DNA from: CAMLIZ01 sp966212505
GTDB taxonomy: Bacteria > Pseudomonadota > Gammaproteobacteria > Burkholderiales > Burkholderiaceae_C
Assembly (NCBI GenBank): GCA_966212505.1
Contig: CBIHRS010000022.1
Span: 1-64,000, forward strand
Length of the DNA: 64,000 nucleotides
Direction of reading: 5' to 3'
Positions within the stretch are counted from its first letter, which is position 1; each line of letters starts with the position of its first letter. A program made the position numbers and the translations under genes. This document shows, piece by piece, positions 1-8,579 of the stretch. The notes beneath the pieces were generated by a model, which had not been told where the DNA came from, made no database searches, and saw only the letters and a program-made list of their open reading frames with translations.

Positions 1-553
1 CGTCCTTCAGCGTGAGCCGGCCGATGCGCGCGGCCTCGGCGTCGGACAGCGCATCACCCTGCAACGCGATCCCCAGCGAGGGCGCCACCCGCACCAGCTC
101 GTCGCGCAGGCGGTAGGAGGACCCGAGCATGCCGCCCGGCAGATCGTGGTCGTCGGACTCGTCGAAGAGCACGTCGGTGAAGTCGATCGGCAGGTAGAAG
201 CCTTCGGCGTCCGAGTGGCAGAGCAGGTGGCTGCTGAACATCGTGACCTCGGCATCGAGCACCGGATCCTGCGCGGGATCGACGCCCTCGGGCAGCGGCG
301 CCGCGATCCATCCCGGCGTGTTCACGCAGTGTGCATAGGCCCGCCGCAGGTGGTGGATGAACGAATAAGGCATGGAGCGCAGCGCGGCGCGATGGACCAG
401 CGGCGGCAGCTGGCGCGGTTCGTCATGCGCCGGCAGGCCCGCGGCGGCGAGCACGCGATTGGCGGCCGCCAGATCCTCGGACATCCATTCGGCCCCTTCC
501 GCATCGTGGATGAGCAGATCGGCAAGCACGCCGACGCTGATGGCCAAGCCCAT
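1..553 (-). CDS. hypothetical protein, 3' end cut off by the window edge
   Basis: An open frame runs leftward from ATG at 553 to the window edge without a stop, giving 184 visible residues. It begins MGLAISVGVLADLLIHDAEG, and codon use fits the GC-rich genome (G/C at third positions), while the opposite-strand frames here look like shadows. I do not recognise the family. No signal peptide, membrane segment or catalytic motif is evident; the protein is acidic and looks soluble. It lies 73 bp upstream of the convergently placed 3' end of nothing else: the next gene to the right (627-968) is read in the same direction, so it may be the last gene of a leftward group that starts with the hybrid kinase. 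Real gene likely, function unknown. Confidence 0.6.
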   Translation of the reverse strand, partial: MGLAISVGVLADLLIHDAEGAEWMSEDLAAANRVLAAAGLPAHDEPRQLPPLVHRAALRSMPYSFIHHLRRAYAHCVNTPGWIAAPLPEGVDPAQDPVLDAEVTMFSSHLLCHSDAEGFYLPIDFTDVLFDESDDHDLPGGMLGSSYRLRDELVRVAPSLGIALQGDALSDAEAARIGRLTLKD

Positions 554-626
554 GCAGGTTCTCCCGTTGGTGGAGCCGCCATGCTGCGCATCGAGCAGGC
601 GGCCGGCAATCCCACGTTCTCAGGCG

Positions 627-968
627 TCAGAACCGCCGGCAATGATCAGTCACCGCATTGGGCCGGGCCAGCGGCATGCTCAACAGGCCGATGCCGCCGC
701 CGGGGTAGTCGCCCTTCTGACATTCGAGGAGGGCGTCTTTCGATGCCTTGACACCGAGCTCGATCAGACCCGGGTGGTAAGCCGATGCGATACCGCGCGC
801 AAGCCGATCCTGTTCCGATGATGCGAGGGGTTGGACCGTCATGGCATTGGCCGGAGGCACATAGCGCAGGTCGAGCGCGCGCGCTTCTTCGTGAGCGTGC
901 GCGTTCGCGAGCCATGGCATCGCGACTGCAGCGCGGATCAGCAGATGGAGAAGCGCGTGCCGCTTCAT
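627..968 (-). CDS. small secreted hypothetical protein
   Basis: This 113-residue protein starts with MKRHALLHLLIRAAVAMPWLA, a basic N-terminus plus a hydrophobic core ending near AHA, which reads as a Sec signal peptide. The mature part (about 90 residues) has a single Cys pair region (LLECQKGDYPGGGIGLL and a C near the end) and no recognised domain. The ATG at 968 was chosen because it overlaps the TGA of the upstream gene (ATGA at 965-968), typical of translational coupling; the longer upstream extension would run through the neighbour. It is therefore probably co-expressed with the 174-residue protein before it. A phrase like SAYHPGLIELGVKASKDALLE suggests a small periplasmic protein, but I cannot name a family. 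Confidence 0.6.
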   Translation of the reverse strand: MKRHALLHLLIRAAVAMPWLANAHAHEEARALDLRYVPPANAMTVQPLASSEQDRLARGIASAYHPGLIELGVKASKDALLECQKGDYPGGGIGLLSMPLARPNAVTDHCRRF

Positions 969-1489
969 GCGTGAAGCTTCTGCTCGATGGCCTGCAGAAA
1001 CGCCTCGGCATCGGCCGCCGGCCCATTGCCGAAGTTGCGGTGGTTGCCGTCGGCCCATTCGCACAGCACCGTACGGGCTGAGCCATCGAGATTGGTGCCA
1101 TGCTCGAGCGTGAAGTAGCGGAAGCCGATCGTGTCAGACACATCGCCTTCTGCAGGGAGGCGGTCCAGCACGACCCCGACGAGATGGGCCTCCGCGACCG
1201 CCCGTGTCTCCGGCAGCGTGAAGACGATGGTCGGCGACTCGCCGAGCCGGCAGGTGGTGACCCGGATCTGGTCCACGCTCATGTCGGTGGCACGGTGTTT
1301 GGCATGTCGCCCCGCCAGGTCCCACATCCACGCCAGGAACTGGTCCCGTTCGGGCGACGCGATGACGGCAAAGAACCGCAGTGGATCGTCCGCACAGACT
1401 TCGCGCATCACATGGTGGGCCAGCACGTAGTGATGCGGCCGCGGCTCGCTCAGGAGCTCCGGCTTCTTGGGTTTGCGGTTCCAGAACAT
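965..1489 (-). CDS. hypothetical cytoplasmic protein, 174 aa
   Basis: The frame starts MFWNRKPKKPELLSEPRPHH at ATG 1489 and ends at the TGA that overlaps the start of the next gene. No signal peptide or membrane segment is seen. The sequence has a mixed alpha/beta character, with a repeated pattern of hydrophobic strands (for example PTIVFTLPETRAVAEAHLVG and DTIGFRYFTLEHG) and ends in a helix EAFLQAIEQKLHA. I do not recognise a named family. It sits 14 bp downstream of the hybrid histidine kinase and is coupled to the small secreted protein after it, so all three may form one leftward transcription unit. Whether it relates to kinase signalling is unknown. Confidence 0.65.
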   Translation of the reverse strand: MFWNRKPKKPELLSEPRPHHYVLAHHVMREVCADDPLRFFAVIASPERDQFLAWMWDLAGRHAKHRATDMSVDQIRVTTCRLGESPTIVFTLPETRAVAEAHLVGVVLDRLPAEGDVSDTIGFRYFTLEHGTNLDGSARTVLCEWADGNHRNFGNGPAADAEAFLQAIEQKLHA

Positions 1490-1503
1490 GGGTGGCTCCC
1501 GGG

Positions 1504-3858
1504 TCAAGCCACCACCGCAAACGGCGGTACCTTGGCGGCCGCCTCCACCGCCACCAGCAACTGCTCGGCCCTGAAGGGCTTGTGCAGCACCGGCAGGCCG
1601 GTGTCGATGAGCATCGCGATCTCCTGCGGCGCGGTGTCGCCGGTGACCACCAGGGCCGGCACGGGGCCGGCCTGCTGGCGGACCTGCTCCACGACCTGCA
1701 GTGCGCTGGCGCCGGGCAGGCGGTTGTCGGTGAGCACGAGGTCGATGCGGCGCGGCAGGTTGCGCAGCTGCTCGCGCAGCGCGGGCAGGCCATCGAAGGC
1801 GATCACCTCGGCGCCCCATTGCTGCAGCCGCAGCGTCAGGGCCTCGCGCACCGCGGGCTCGTCTTCGACCAGCACCACCTGCCAGTGCTGCAGGGGCCGG
1901 GCGGCAGCGCCTTCGGCCTGTGTGCCGTCGGCGGGCGCCTCGGCCAGCGGCAGCTCGATCGAGAAGCAGCTGCCACGGCCCGGCTCCGAGCGCAGCTGCA
2001 GGCTGCAGCCCAGCAGCCGCACGCAGCGCTTCACGATGGCCAGCCCCAGGCCGAGGCCGCGCTGGCGGTCGCGGGCCTCGTTGTCGAGCTGCACGAACTC
2101 CTCGAACACGGCGGCCTGCTGATCCCGCGGGATGCCGATGCCGGTGTCCCACACCTGCAGCAGCACGCGGTGGCCGCGGCACCGCGCTGTCACGAGCACG
2201 CCGCCGCGCTCGCTGTAGCGCAACCCGTTGCTCACGAGGTTGCGCACGATCTGCTCCAGCATCAGCCGGTCGGCCGTGACCGCCAGCTTGGTGGGGCGCA
2301 GGCGCAGCTTCAGGCCCTTGAGCTGCGCCGCCTCGCGCTCGTGCGTGGCGATGGCGTCGAACAGCGGCTGCAAGGCCACCTCCTCGATGCGCGGCTTCAC
2401 GGTGCCCGAGTCGAGCCGCGACAGGTCGAGCAGGCCCTTGAGCAGGGCCTCCAGCGAGGCCACCGCGCCATCGACGCGATCGATCATCTGGCGCAGCGAC
2501 GGCACGCTGATCTGCTCGCGCAGCAGGCCCACGAGCAGGCCGATGGTGACGACGGGCTGGCGAAGGTCATGGCTGGCGGCGGCGAGGAAGCGCGTCTTCG
2601 AGGCATTGGCGGCCTGCAGCGCCGCGGTGCGCTCGGCCACGCGATGCTCGAGCACGACGGCCCGGCGTTCCTCGTGGCCGAGCGCGCGCACCATGCGCTT
2701 GACCATGCTCCACGCAAACACCGCCAGCACCGGCGGCAGCACGAAGGTCTGCCACAGGTGTTCCATCACCGACACCTGCCCGCCGATCACCAGGGTGTCG
2801 TGCGTGTTGCTCACCAGCACCAGCCCGATGCCGATCACCGGCGCCATCAGCTCGCGGCCGCGCAGGCGCCGCGCCGCCTTGAACAGCAGCCACAGCACGA
2901 CGACGGCCAGCACCAGCAGCGGCGGGTAGGCCCACTGCCGCAGCAGCACCGGCTGGCCGAGCGCGATCATCACCGCGCCCACGGCCGGCAGCACCACGCC
3001 TGCGATCAGTAGCGAGCGGCCCAGCCACTTCGAGCGCGTGCCCGACAGCGTCATCGCCAGCAGTCCGAGCAGCGCGGCGTTCCAGGCATGGATCGAGAAG
3101 AAGAACCAGTTGGCCAGGTCCGGCGGAAAGGGCGCGCCGCTGGGGTAGTAGTTGATGTTGCGGATCGACGAGAGCACCCACACCAGCCCGAAGGTGCCGA
3201 TCGCCACCTCGCTGCGCCGCTGCCACCACACCAGCACCATGAACAGCGCCAGCCCGCCGCCGGCGAGGTTGAGCAGTTGCGGCAGCCCGACCGCGAGGTT
3301 CCAGTACCACGCGAAGCCCGGCTCCAGCGCTGCCTGCGGCCCCAGCACCACCGGCGACAGGCCGGCGCCGCTGCCCAGCGCGAGGTCGATCTCGAGCAGG
3401 TTGTCGCCTGCCTGCAGAAAGCCTTCGGGAATGGTGACCAGCTCGGGCAGCGGCCGGGTGTAGCGGGCGCGCGCTTCCGGCATGCTGCGGTCGGCCACCA
3501 CGTGGCCGTTGACGCGCAGCACGCGGGCGGTGCTGAGCCGGTCGATGCGTGCGGCCCAGAGGCCGGCGGGCGCCGTGTCCAGCCTGAAGTGCATGCGGTA
3601 GCGGCCGGCGCCGCTGGGCGGCAGGCCGCGCGCATGCCAGGTGTCGGGCAGCGTCACGGTGGTCCAGGTGCTGGCGCCGGCGGCGGCGAATTCGGCCTGC
3701 GTCAGCGTAGTCCCCGCGGCTGCCGGCGCATCGGCGGCCTGCATGCGGCCGCGCCACAGCAGCCCGGCCGCGGAAGCCAGCACCACGAGGGCGAGCAGCG
3801 CCAGGATCCACCGGAATGGGGCCGGGGCGGGCGCGGGGAGGGTGCGTGATGCGTGCAT
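1504..3858 (-). CDS. hybrid sensor histidine kinase with 7TM-type membrane sensor and C-terminal receiver
   Basis: About 784 residues from ATG 3858 (an ATG at 3879 is also in frame). Order of parts: one N-terminal membrane segment (about 15-36); a periplasmic beta-rich region (about 40-185) resembling the sugar-binding/7TMR-DISM extracellular fold; about seven hydrophobic segments (190-400); a HisKA helix with the motif ASHDLRQP (phospho-acceptor His near 430); HATPase with the N box LVSNGLRYSE (near 540) and the G box GLGLGLAIVK (near 603); and a receiver domain with VEDEP and the phospho-acceptor LTDNRLP (near 711). HDLRQP and the RGLGLGL type are characteristic of PAS/7TM hybrid kinases in Proteobacteria. 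The receiver is at the C-terminus and no separate response regulator is adjacent, so output may pass through an unlinked partner. Ligand unknown. Confidence 0.88.
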   Translation of the reverse strand: MHASRTLPAPAPAPFRWILALLALVVLASAAGLLWRGRMQAADAPAAAGTTLTQAEFAAAGASTWTTVTLPDTWHARGLPPSGAGRYRMHFRLDTAPAGLWAARIDRLSTARVLRVNGHVVADRSMPEARARYTRPLPELVTIPEGFLQAGDNLLEIDLALGSGAGLSPVVLGPQAALEPGFAWYWNLAVGLPQLLNLAGGGLALFMVLVWWQRRSEVAIGTFGLVWVLSSIRNINYYPSGAPFPPDLANWFFFSIHAWNAALLGLLAMTLSGTRSKWLGRSLLIAGVVLPAVGAVMIALGQPVLLRQWAYPPLLVLAVVVLWLLFKAARRLRGRELMAPVIGIGLVLVSNTHDTLVIGGQVSVMEHLWQTFVLPPVLAVFAWSMVKRMVRALGHEERRAVVLEHRVAERTAALQAANASKTRFLAAASHDLRQPVVTIGLLVGLLREQISVPSLRQMIDRVDGAVASLEALLKGLLDLSRLDSGTVKPRIEEVALQPLFDAIATHEREAAQLKGLKLRLRPTKLAVTADRLMLEQIVRNLVSNGLRYSERGGVLVTARCRGHRVLLQVWDTGIGIPRDQQAAVFEEFVQLDNEARDRQRGLGLGLAIVKRCVRLLGCSLQLRSEPGRGSCFSIELPLAEAPADGTQAEGAAARPLQHWQVVLVEDEPAVREALTLRLQQWGAEVIAFDGLPALREQLRNLPRRIDLVLTDNRLPGASALQVVEQVRQQAGPVPALVVTGDTAPQEIAMLIDTGLPVLHKPFRAEQLLVAVEAAAKVPPFAVVA

Positions 3859-3960
3859 GGGATTGCGGGGAGTCGTCAAGGGAAGCTAGCGTGCCGGGCT
3901 TCGGACACAGCAGCCCCGCGATGCTATCGGCCCGATGGCCCCAGCCGCGTGGGTGAAACC

Positions 3961-5610
3961 ATGGGGAGACGAACGATGATGAGTGCTATCGCACACCGGG
4001 TGCGACGGCATGCCGGCATGGCGCTGGCGGCGGCCCTGCCGTGCGCCGTGCAGGCGATGAGCTTCGCGCCGCCGCAGCCTGGTTCGCTGGCCTGCGCGTC
4101 GCACAAGGACGACTGGTTTGCCGCCGACATGCGGCCCGCCTTCCAGCTGCAGGTGCTGCCGGGCGGGCGCTACCGCATCGATGGCGGCGAGTTCGCCGGC
4201 GAGGGGCGGCTGAGCGTGGGCGAGTGGCAGCGGCGGCCGGGCGACGAGGCGATCGTCTCGCTGTTCGACCGCGGCGCGCTGGTGATGTTTCTTGGCGCCG
4301 ATGGGCAGCCGTTCCTTGGCGGTATCGTGGGCGACAAGGGGGGCAAGGCGAGTTGGCTGCTGCGGCGGATGCGCGGAGAAGGGCCGGTGTTGCGTTGCGG
4401 TGACCTGCCGTCTGCCCAGGAGCGCAAGACGAGCGGGCCGGTTCGCGGCATCGACCAGCCCACGCCACCGGTGCGCCTGCCTGCGGGCAGCAGGATCGGT
4501 GGCACCTTCGAGGCTGGCCGCTACGGATGCGTGACCACGCTGTATGGCGGCAAGACCATGGGCACGAAGACGTTCGACAACACCTACGACTTCTACGCCG
4601 ATGGCAGCTGGCGCCATGGCACCGAGACCGGCAGTTATGCCGTGCGGCCCGACACCGGACGCTTCGACGCCTATACCCACAGCCTGAAGAACAACACCTA
4701 CCACCCGGACGAGGAGTTCACGATCTACTACCGGGGCGCCGACGGCCGCTCGCGGCTCTATGGCGAAGAGGGCAGCGTGAGCCGCTCGGACACGCAATGC
4801 GTGCGCAGCGGCCCGGCGGTGGGCGAATCGCCGCTGCAGGCCAAGGCCCGCGAACAGCGTGAAGACGAAGCGGCCAGGCTCAAGCGCCAGCAGGAAGCCG
4901 CCGAGCGCGGCCGGCGCAACCTGCAGCCCCCGCCGCCCGGGCAGGCGCGCTGGACCGGCCTCTACGCCAAGGAAACCACGCAGCACCGCCAGACCTTCGA
5001 TCCCGGGCCGCTCGGTGGTTTCTCGCGCCTGGTCGATGAGGTCACTTCGTCATGGGAGTTCCTCGATTTCCAGTCCAACGGCTATGTCTACCTTGGGCTG
5101 CGCAAGCCCGACACGCGCTGCGACAGGCCCGTGGTGGACGACCACGGCGACCCTCTGTGCACCACCTACAGCGTCGACGGCGGTCGCCTGCGCATCGGCC
5201 TCGACGATCGCGGCGCGGTGAAGCGCAGCGCCGACGCGCTGCAGGTGGGCGCCGAGGCCTTCCTCGCGGTGCCGCCGCTCACGCCGCTGCGCCTGGCCGG
5301 TGCCTACCAGGCCGGCAGCTGCTATGGCCCCACCTGCGAGGAGGCGAGCTGGGTGTTCGGTGCCGACGGCAGCTTCTCCGCCTTCGGCACCCACAAGGCC
5401 TTCGGCGTCGGTGCAGGCGTTGCCGGCACGCCGATGCCGCGCATGTGGACCAATGCCCAATCGCTCAAAGGCCGCTACCGCATCCAGGGCCAGGTGCTCG
5501 AGATCACCGACGAGCAGGGCCAGACCGGCGTGCTCTCGATCTTTCTCTATCCGCCGCGCGACACGGTGCTCAGCGTCAATGGCCGCGAATACCTGCGCGC
5601 CAAGCGCTGA
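3961..5610 (+). CDS. secreted multi-module protein sharing a module with the 42.8-46.9 kb paralogs
   Basis: About 549 residues from ATG 3961; an ATG at 3976 is equally possible. The N-terminus (MSAIAHRVRRHAGMALAAAL, then PCAVQA) reads as a signal peptide. The mature part has three or four modules of about 100 residues, each with a strand-turn pattern (G-x-Y-x-I-D, DGSW, GSYAVRPDTGRF) and ending near a Cys (LRCGDLP, TQCVRSG). A short charged helix (residues about 295-325, KAREQREDEAARLKRQQEAA) links modules. The C-terminal block GRYRIQGQVLEITDEQG followed by VNGREYL matches the C-terminal block of the three secreted proteins at 42.8-46.9 kb. No known enzyme motif is visible. The gene is divergent from the hybrid kinase (103 bp apart) and convergent with the GST gene (6 bp between stops). 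Confidence 0.7.
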   Translation: MGRRTMMSAIAHRVRRHAGMALAAALPCAVQAMSFAPPQPGSLACASHKDDWFAADMRPAFQLQVLPGGRYRIDGGEFAGEGRLSVGEWQRRPGDEAIVSLFDRGALVMFLGADGQPFLGGIVGDKGGKASWLLRRMRGEGPVLRCGDLPSAQERKTSGPVRGIDQPTPPVRLPAGSRIGGTFEAGRYGCVTTLYGGKTMGTKTFDNTYDFYADGSWRHGTETGSYAVRPDTGRFDAYTHSLKNNTYHPDEEFTIYYRGADGRSRLYGEEGSVSRSDTQCVRSGPAVGESPLQAKAREQREDEAARLKRQQEAAERGRRNLQPPPPGQARWTGLYAKETTQHRQTFDPGPLGGFSRLVDEVTSSWEFLDFQSNGYVYLGLRKPDTRCDRPVVDDHGDPLCTTYSVDGGRLRIGLDDRGAVKRSADALQVGAEAFLAVPPLTPLRLAGAYQAGSCYGPTCEEASWVFGADGSFSAFGTHKAFGVGAGVAGTPMPRMWTNAQSLKGRYRIQGQVLEITDEQGQTGVLSIFLYPPRDTVLSVNGREYLRAKR

Positions 5611-5616
5611 GCGGCG

Positions 5617-6300
5617 TCAGCGCCCGAACAGCACGCGCCGCTCTTCGTCGCTGAACACCGCGTGCTCGCGGCCCAGCAGCGTGCGCGCCAACGCGTAGGC
5701 GCGCTGCACCGCCGGCCGCGCGGCGAGGGCCGCGAACCAGCGCGCGAGATCGGGAAAGTCCGCCAGGCTCTGCCGCTGCTTGGCGTGCTCCGCGATCCAT
5801 GGATAGCACGCGATGTCGGCGATCGAATACGCATCGCCGGCGATGAACTCGCGCCCGGCCAACTGCCGGTTCAGCACACCATACAGCCGCGCCGTCTCCT
5901 TCACGTAGCGGTCGATCGCATAGGGGAGGGGCTCGGGCGCGTATTGCGTGAAGTGGTGGTTCTGCCCCGCCATCGGGCCCAGGCCGCCCACCTGCCAGTA
6001 CAGCCACTTCAATACCTCGAAACGCTGCGCGCATGGCACGGGCAGCAGCCGGCCGTGCTTCTCGGCCAGGTATTGCAGGATCGCGCCGGATTCGAACAGC
6101 GCGATCGGCGCCTCGCCCGGTGCCGGCTCGGGGTCGACCAGCGCGGGGATCTTGTTGTTGGGCGAGATGCGCAGGTAGTCGGGCGCGAACTGCTCGCCGC
6201 GGCCGATGTTCACCGGCACCACGCGATACGGGCAGCCCAGCTCCTCGAGCGCGATCGTGATCTTGTGGCCGTTGGGCGTGGCCCAGTAGTAGAGGTCCAT
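5617..6300 (-). CDS. glutathione S-transferase, YfcG/Ure2p-like
   Basis: A 227-residue protein, the normal size for a cytosolic GST. The thioredoxin-fold N-domain shows YYWATPNGHKITIALEELG, the cis-Pro segment SPNNKIPALVDP and the glutathione gamma-Glu site LFESGAILQYLAEK; the helical C-domain contains the N-capping region FIAGDAYSIADIACYPWI. The TPNGHK start and the long ISPNNKIPAL loop are typical of the YfcG/YghU (Nu-class, Ure2p-like) group, which often has disulfide-bond reductase activity; that specific activity is an inference. ATG 6300 lies 2 bp after the stop of the DUF1993 gene, so the two are co-transcribed. The pair is divergent from a LysR regulator, its probable controller. Confidence 0.9.
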   Translation of the reverse strand: MDLYYWATPNGHKITIALEELGCPYRVVPVNIGRGEQFAPDYLRISPNNKIPALVDPEPAPGEAPIALFESGAILQYLAEKHGRLLPVPCAQRFEVLKWLYWQVGGLGPMAGQNHHFTQYAPEPLPYAIDRYVKETARLYGVLNRQLAGREFIAGDAYSIADIACYPWIAEHAKQRQSLADFPDLARWFAALAARPAVQRAYALARTLLGREHAVFSDEERRVLFGR

Positions 6301-6302
6301 CG

Positions 6303-6869
6303 TCACAGCATCTGCAGCCGGTAGGCGGGCCGCCCCTCGAAGTGGCGCTTGCCCAGCGGTGCGCCGGCGGCGCGCAGCAGCGCGTAGACGATGGTGGCGT
6401 GGAAGTAGAGATTGGGCAGCAGGTAGCGGTCGACGAAGTCCTGCGCGGTGAACACGCGGGCTTGGCCGCCGCGGGCCACGCTGATGGTGGCTGCTGCGTC
6501 GGCAGCCATCGCGCCGGCAGACAACTGCTCGATGTCGCGCCGCGCTTCGGCCACGAGGTGGCGCAGTGCGTCGAAGTCCAGCGGCAATGGGCCGAAGGCG
6601 CCATCGTCGCCGCGGTTGAACACCGCGAAGGCTGGGCGTTCGTCGTCGGGTGCGAGCTGGCCGGCCAGGCGGGCCATCGCGCCGCGCACGCCATCGGCCG
6701 CGATCTCGACCTGGCGCGCCAGGCACAGCATGTCGGGGGCGAGGCGGTGTTGTACCAGCTCGCGCTCGTCGAGCGCGTGGCTGCGCGCAAAGGCTTGGCC
6801 GATCGCGAGCACGCCGTCGAGCGACGACAGCGCCTGGTCCAGAATCGAAGGCAGGTGGGTGAAAGGCAT
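6303..6869 (-). CDS. DUF1993 family protein
   Basis: A 188-residue helical protein starting MPFTHLPSILDQALSSLDGV. The pattern (a long helix with ARSHALDERELVQHRLAPDM, then LARQVEIAADGVRGAMARLAG, and the C-terminal segment YLLPNLYFHATIVYALLRAAG with GAPLGKRHF) matches the DUF1993 family, a DinB-like four-helix group of unknown function common in Proteobacteria. The start at 6869 was preferred over an upstream ATG at 6908 because the family usually starts with an M-x-x-H/Y-x-x-S pattern, and because the extension would enter the divergent promoter. It is the first gene of a two-gene unit with the GST (2-bp spacing). Confidence 0.82.
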   Translation of the reverse strand: MPFTHLPSILDQALSSLDGVLAIGQAFARSHALDERELVQHRLAPDMLCLARQVEIAADGVRGAMARLAGQLAPDDERPAFAVFNRGDDGAFGPLPLDFDALRHLVAEARRDIEQLSAGAMAADAAATISVARGGQARVFTAQDFVDRYLLPNLYFHATIVYALLRAAGAPLGKRHFEGRPAYRLQML

Positions 6870-6926
6870 GGACGCGAGTCTAGGCAGCGGCGCGGCCGCT
6901 GCGTTCAACGCCGCATGGATCTGATT

Positions 6927-6941
6927 TCAACGAGACGTTGA
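6927..6941. promoter_or_regulatory. palindrome before the LysR gene, candidate operator
   Basis: The sequence TCAACG-AGA-CGTTGA is a perfect 6-bp inverted repeat with a 3-bp centre, ending 2 bp before ATG 6944 and within the 74-bp gap between the LysR start and the divergent DUF1993 start. LysR-type regulators commonly bind interrupted palindromes in such divergent spacers. It also argues for ATG 6944 over the in-frame TTG at 6938, which lies inside the palindrome. Binding by this regulator is an inference. Confidence 0.4.
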
Positions 6942-6943
6942 CG

Positions 6944-7846
6944 ATGCACTACAAGCTGAGCGACCTGCGGGTCTTCGAGCGTGCGGCCCGCGCGGCCAGC
7001 CTCAGCGCGGCCGCGCGGCAGCTGCAGATCACGCCGGCCGCGGTGAGCGCGGTGGTCAAGCGGCTGGAGCAGGCGCTGGGCGCCAAGCTGTTCGAGCGCT
7101 CGGCGCGCATGCTGCGGCTCACGCCGGGCGGCGAAGCCTTTCTGCTGGCCTGCGACACCGCGCTGGAGGCGCTGGCCGATGGCGAGGCCAGCGTGCGGCA
7201 GGGCCAGCGCGAGGTGGGCGGCGTGGTGCACCTGGCCGCGCCTTCGGACCTGGCGCGCACCGTGCTCAACGAGCTGCTGCCGCGCTTTCTGGCGCGCCAT
7301 CCGTCGCTGCGCATCGTGCTGCATGCCTCCGATGCGCTGCACGACCTGCCGCGCGATGCAGTCGACCTTGCGCTGCGCTACGGCATGCTCAAGGACTCAG
7401 GCCTCGTCGCGCGGCTGCTGGTCGACACGCAGCGGCTGGCCTGCGCCTCGCCCGACTATCTGCGCAGGCATGGCGTGCCGCAGCATCCGCACGAGCTGGC
7501 TCGTCACGACTGCCTGCTGTTCCAGGTGGGCGGCCGCCTCGATGCCACATGGCGCTTCGAACGCGATGGCGAGGTGGTGGAGGTGGAAGTGGCTGGCCCG
7601 CTCGCGGCCGACGACAGTGCGCTCGCGCGCCAGTGGGCGGTGGAGGGGCGCGGCATTGTCTGCAAGTCCGACATCGACCTCGCGGCCGACATCCGCCAGG
7701 GCCGGCTGGTGCCGCTGCTGCCCGAATGGCGCAGCACGCGCGTGCCGCTGCATGCGGTGCATGCCGGCGGGCGCCGGTTGCCGCAGCGGGTGAGGGCGCT
7801 GCTCGATTTCCTGGTGGCCGAGTTAGATCAGTTCAAGTCGAGCTGA
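6944..7846 (+). CDS. LysR-family transcriptional regulator
   Basis: A 300-residue protein. The N-terminal winged helix-turn-helix (residues about 1-60) shows the classic SLSAAARQLQITPAAVSAVVK recognition region and LFERSARMLRLTPGGEAFL. The effector-binding domain follows (from about residue 88, GVVHLAAPSDLARTVLNELL) with the DLALRYGMLKDSGLVARLL segment typical of the CrgA/DsdC-like subgroup common in Burkholderiales. It is divergent from DUF1993-GST and probably regulates them and itself; a palindrome sits directly before its start. Its 3' end overlaps the convergent TonB-like gene by 19 bp. Inducer unknown. Confidence 0.9.
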   Translation: MHYKLSDLRVFERAARAASLSAAARQLQITPAAVSAVVKRLEQALGAKLFERSARMLRLTPGGEAFLLACDTALEALADGEASVRQGQREVGGVVHLAAPSDLARTVLNELLPRFLARHPSLRIVLHASDALHDLPRDAVDLALRYGMLKDSGLVARLLVDTQRLACASPDYLRRHGVPQHPHELARHDCLLFQVGGRLDATWRFERDGEVVEVEVAGPLAADDSALARQWAVEGRGIVCKSDIDLAADIRQGRLVPLLPEWRSTRVPLHAVHAGGRRLPQRVRALLDFLVAELDQFKSS

Positions 7847-8559
7847 TACCGCCCCTGCGCATACGCGATGGCGGCGGCGCCGGGCTGCGGCGAGAGGCCG
7901 CGCCAGGCCTTCAGCAGGCCGGAGAGCGCGGCCAGGTGCTCGGCCAATGCCTGCTGCAGCGACGCGCTGTCGCACGCCAGCTCGACATCACTCGCCTGCT
8001 CCTGCAACGCGCAGCGGCCCGAGACGCCCTCCGGTTGGGGCAGCGCGCCGAGCTGCTGTTGCAGTGCCAGCGCGATCTGCTGCAGGCCCGCCTGGCGTGC
8101 TGCCTGGGCGAGGGCCTGCGGTGGCGGCATCACGCGTTGTGGCGGCGCAGCCGTGGTGTCGGTGGCGGAGGGCGGCGGCATTCCGCGTGTGGTGCCGGTG
8201 CCGCCGAAGCCGATGCGCGGCGGCGCGAAGGCCACGCCCGTCACCGTGGGCGCTGGGGCGGGCGCGGGCGGCGGCGCTTCGGCTTCTGCCGGCTTGGGCG
8301 CTGCAGTCTCGATCGGTTTGGCGACGGGCCTGGCCCGGGGCGAACGCTTGGCGGCCTGGGAGCGCGGCGCAGGCATCGTGCGTGCAAGCTCACGCGGTGC
8401 GGCTTCGGCCGCCGGCGTGCCGGCCGGCACCAGCCTGGCGGTGAGCCAGGTGATGCGGCCCGAGGGAGTTTCAGTGGCGCGATGCGGCCGGGCCTGCCAG
8501 CCGAGCATCGCGACCAGCGCGGCATGCACGAGCAGCGAGGCCGCCACGCCCCACGCCAC
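7828..8559 (-). CDS. TonB-like proline-rich inner-membrane protein
   Basis: About 243 residues if read from GTG 8559, which has AGGG 7 nt upstream; the open frame extends to GTG 8676 but that extension would be translated from a repeat element (8580-8668). One N-terminal membrane segment (VAASLLVHAALVAMLGW), then a Pro/Ala-rich periplasmic stretch (APAPAPTVTGVAFAPP) and a C-terminal domain with two Cys (GRCALQEQ and ELACDSAS). The N-terminal anchor plus Pro-rich linker is the layout of TonB-type energy transducers, but the C-terminus lacks a recognisable TonB domain. It is third in a leftward cassette after a lipoprotein and a large secreted protein, so a role in exporting, anchoring or energising that protein is possible. 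Function unproven. Confidence 0.6.
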   Translation of the reverse strand: MAWGVAASLLVHAALVAMLGWQARPHRATETPSGRITWLTARLVPAGTPAAEAAPRELARTMPAPRSQAAKRSPRARPVAKPIETAAPKPAEAEAPPPAPAPAPTVTGVAFAPPRIGFGGTGTTRGMPPPSATDTTAAPPQRVMPPPQALAQAARQAGLQQIALALQQQLGALPQPEGVSGRCALQEQASDVELACDSASLQQALAEHLAALSGLLKAWRGLSPQPGAAAIAYAQGRYQLDLN

Positions 8560-8579
8560 GCGCCGCCCTGCGCATGAAT

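Noticed and set aside
146..751. Plus-strand 201-codon frame at the left edge
   Set aside because: Opposite to a coherent minus-strand gene (1-553) and rich in shadow-type residues.
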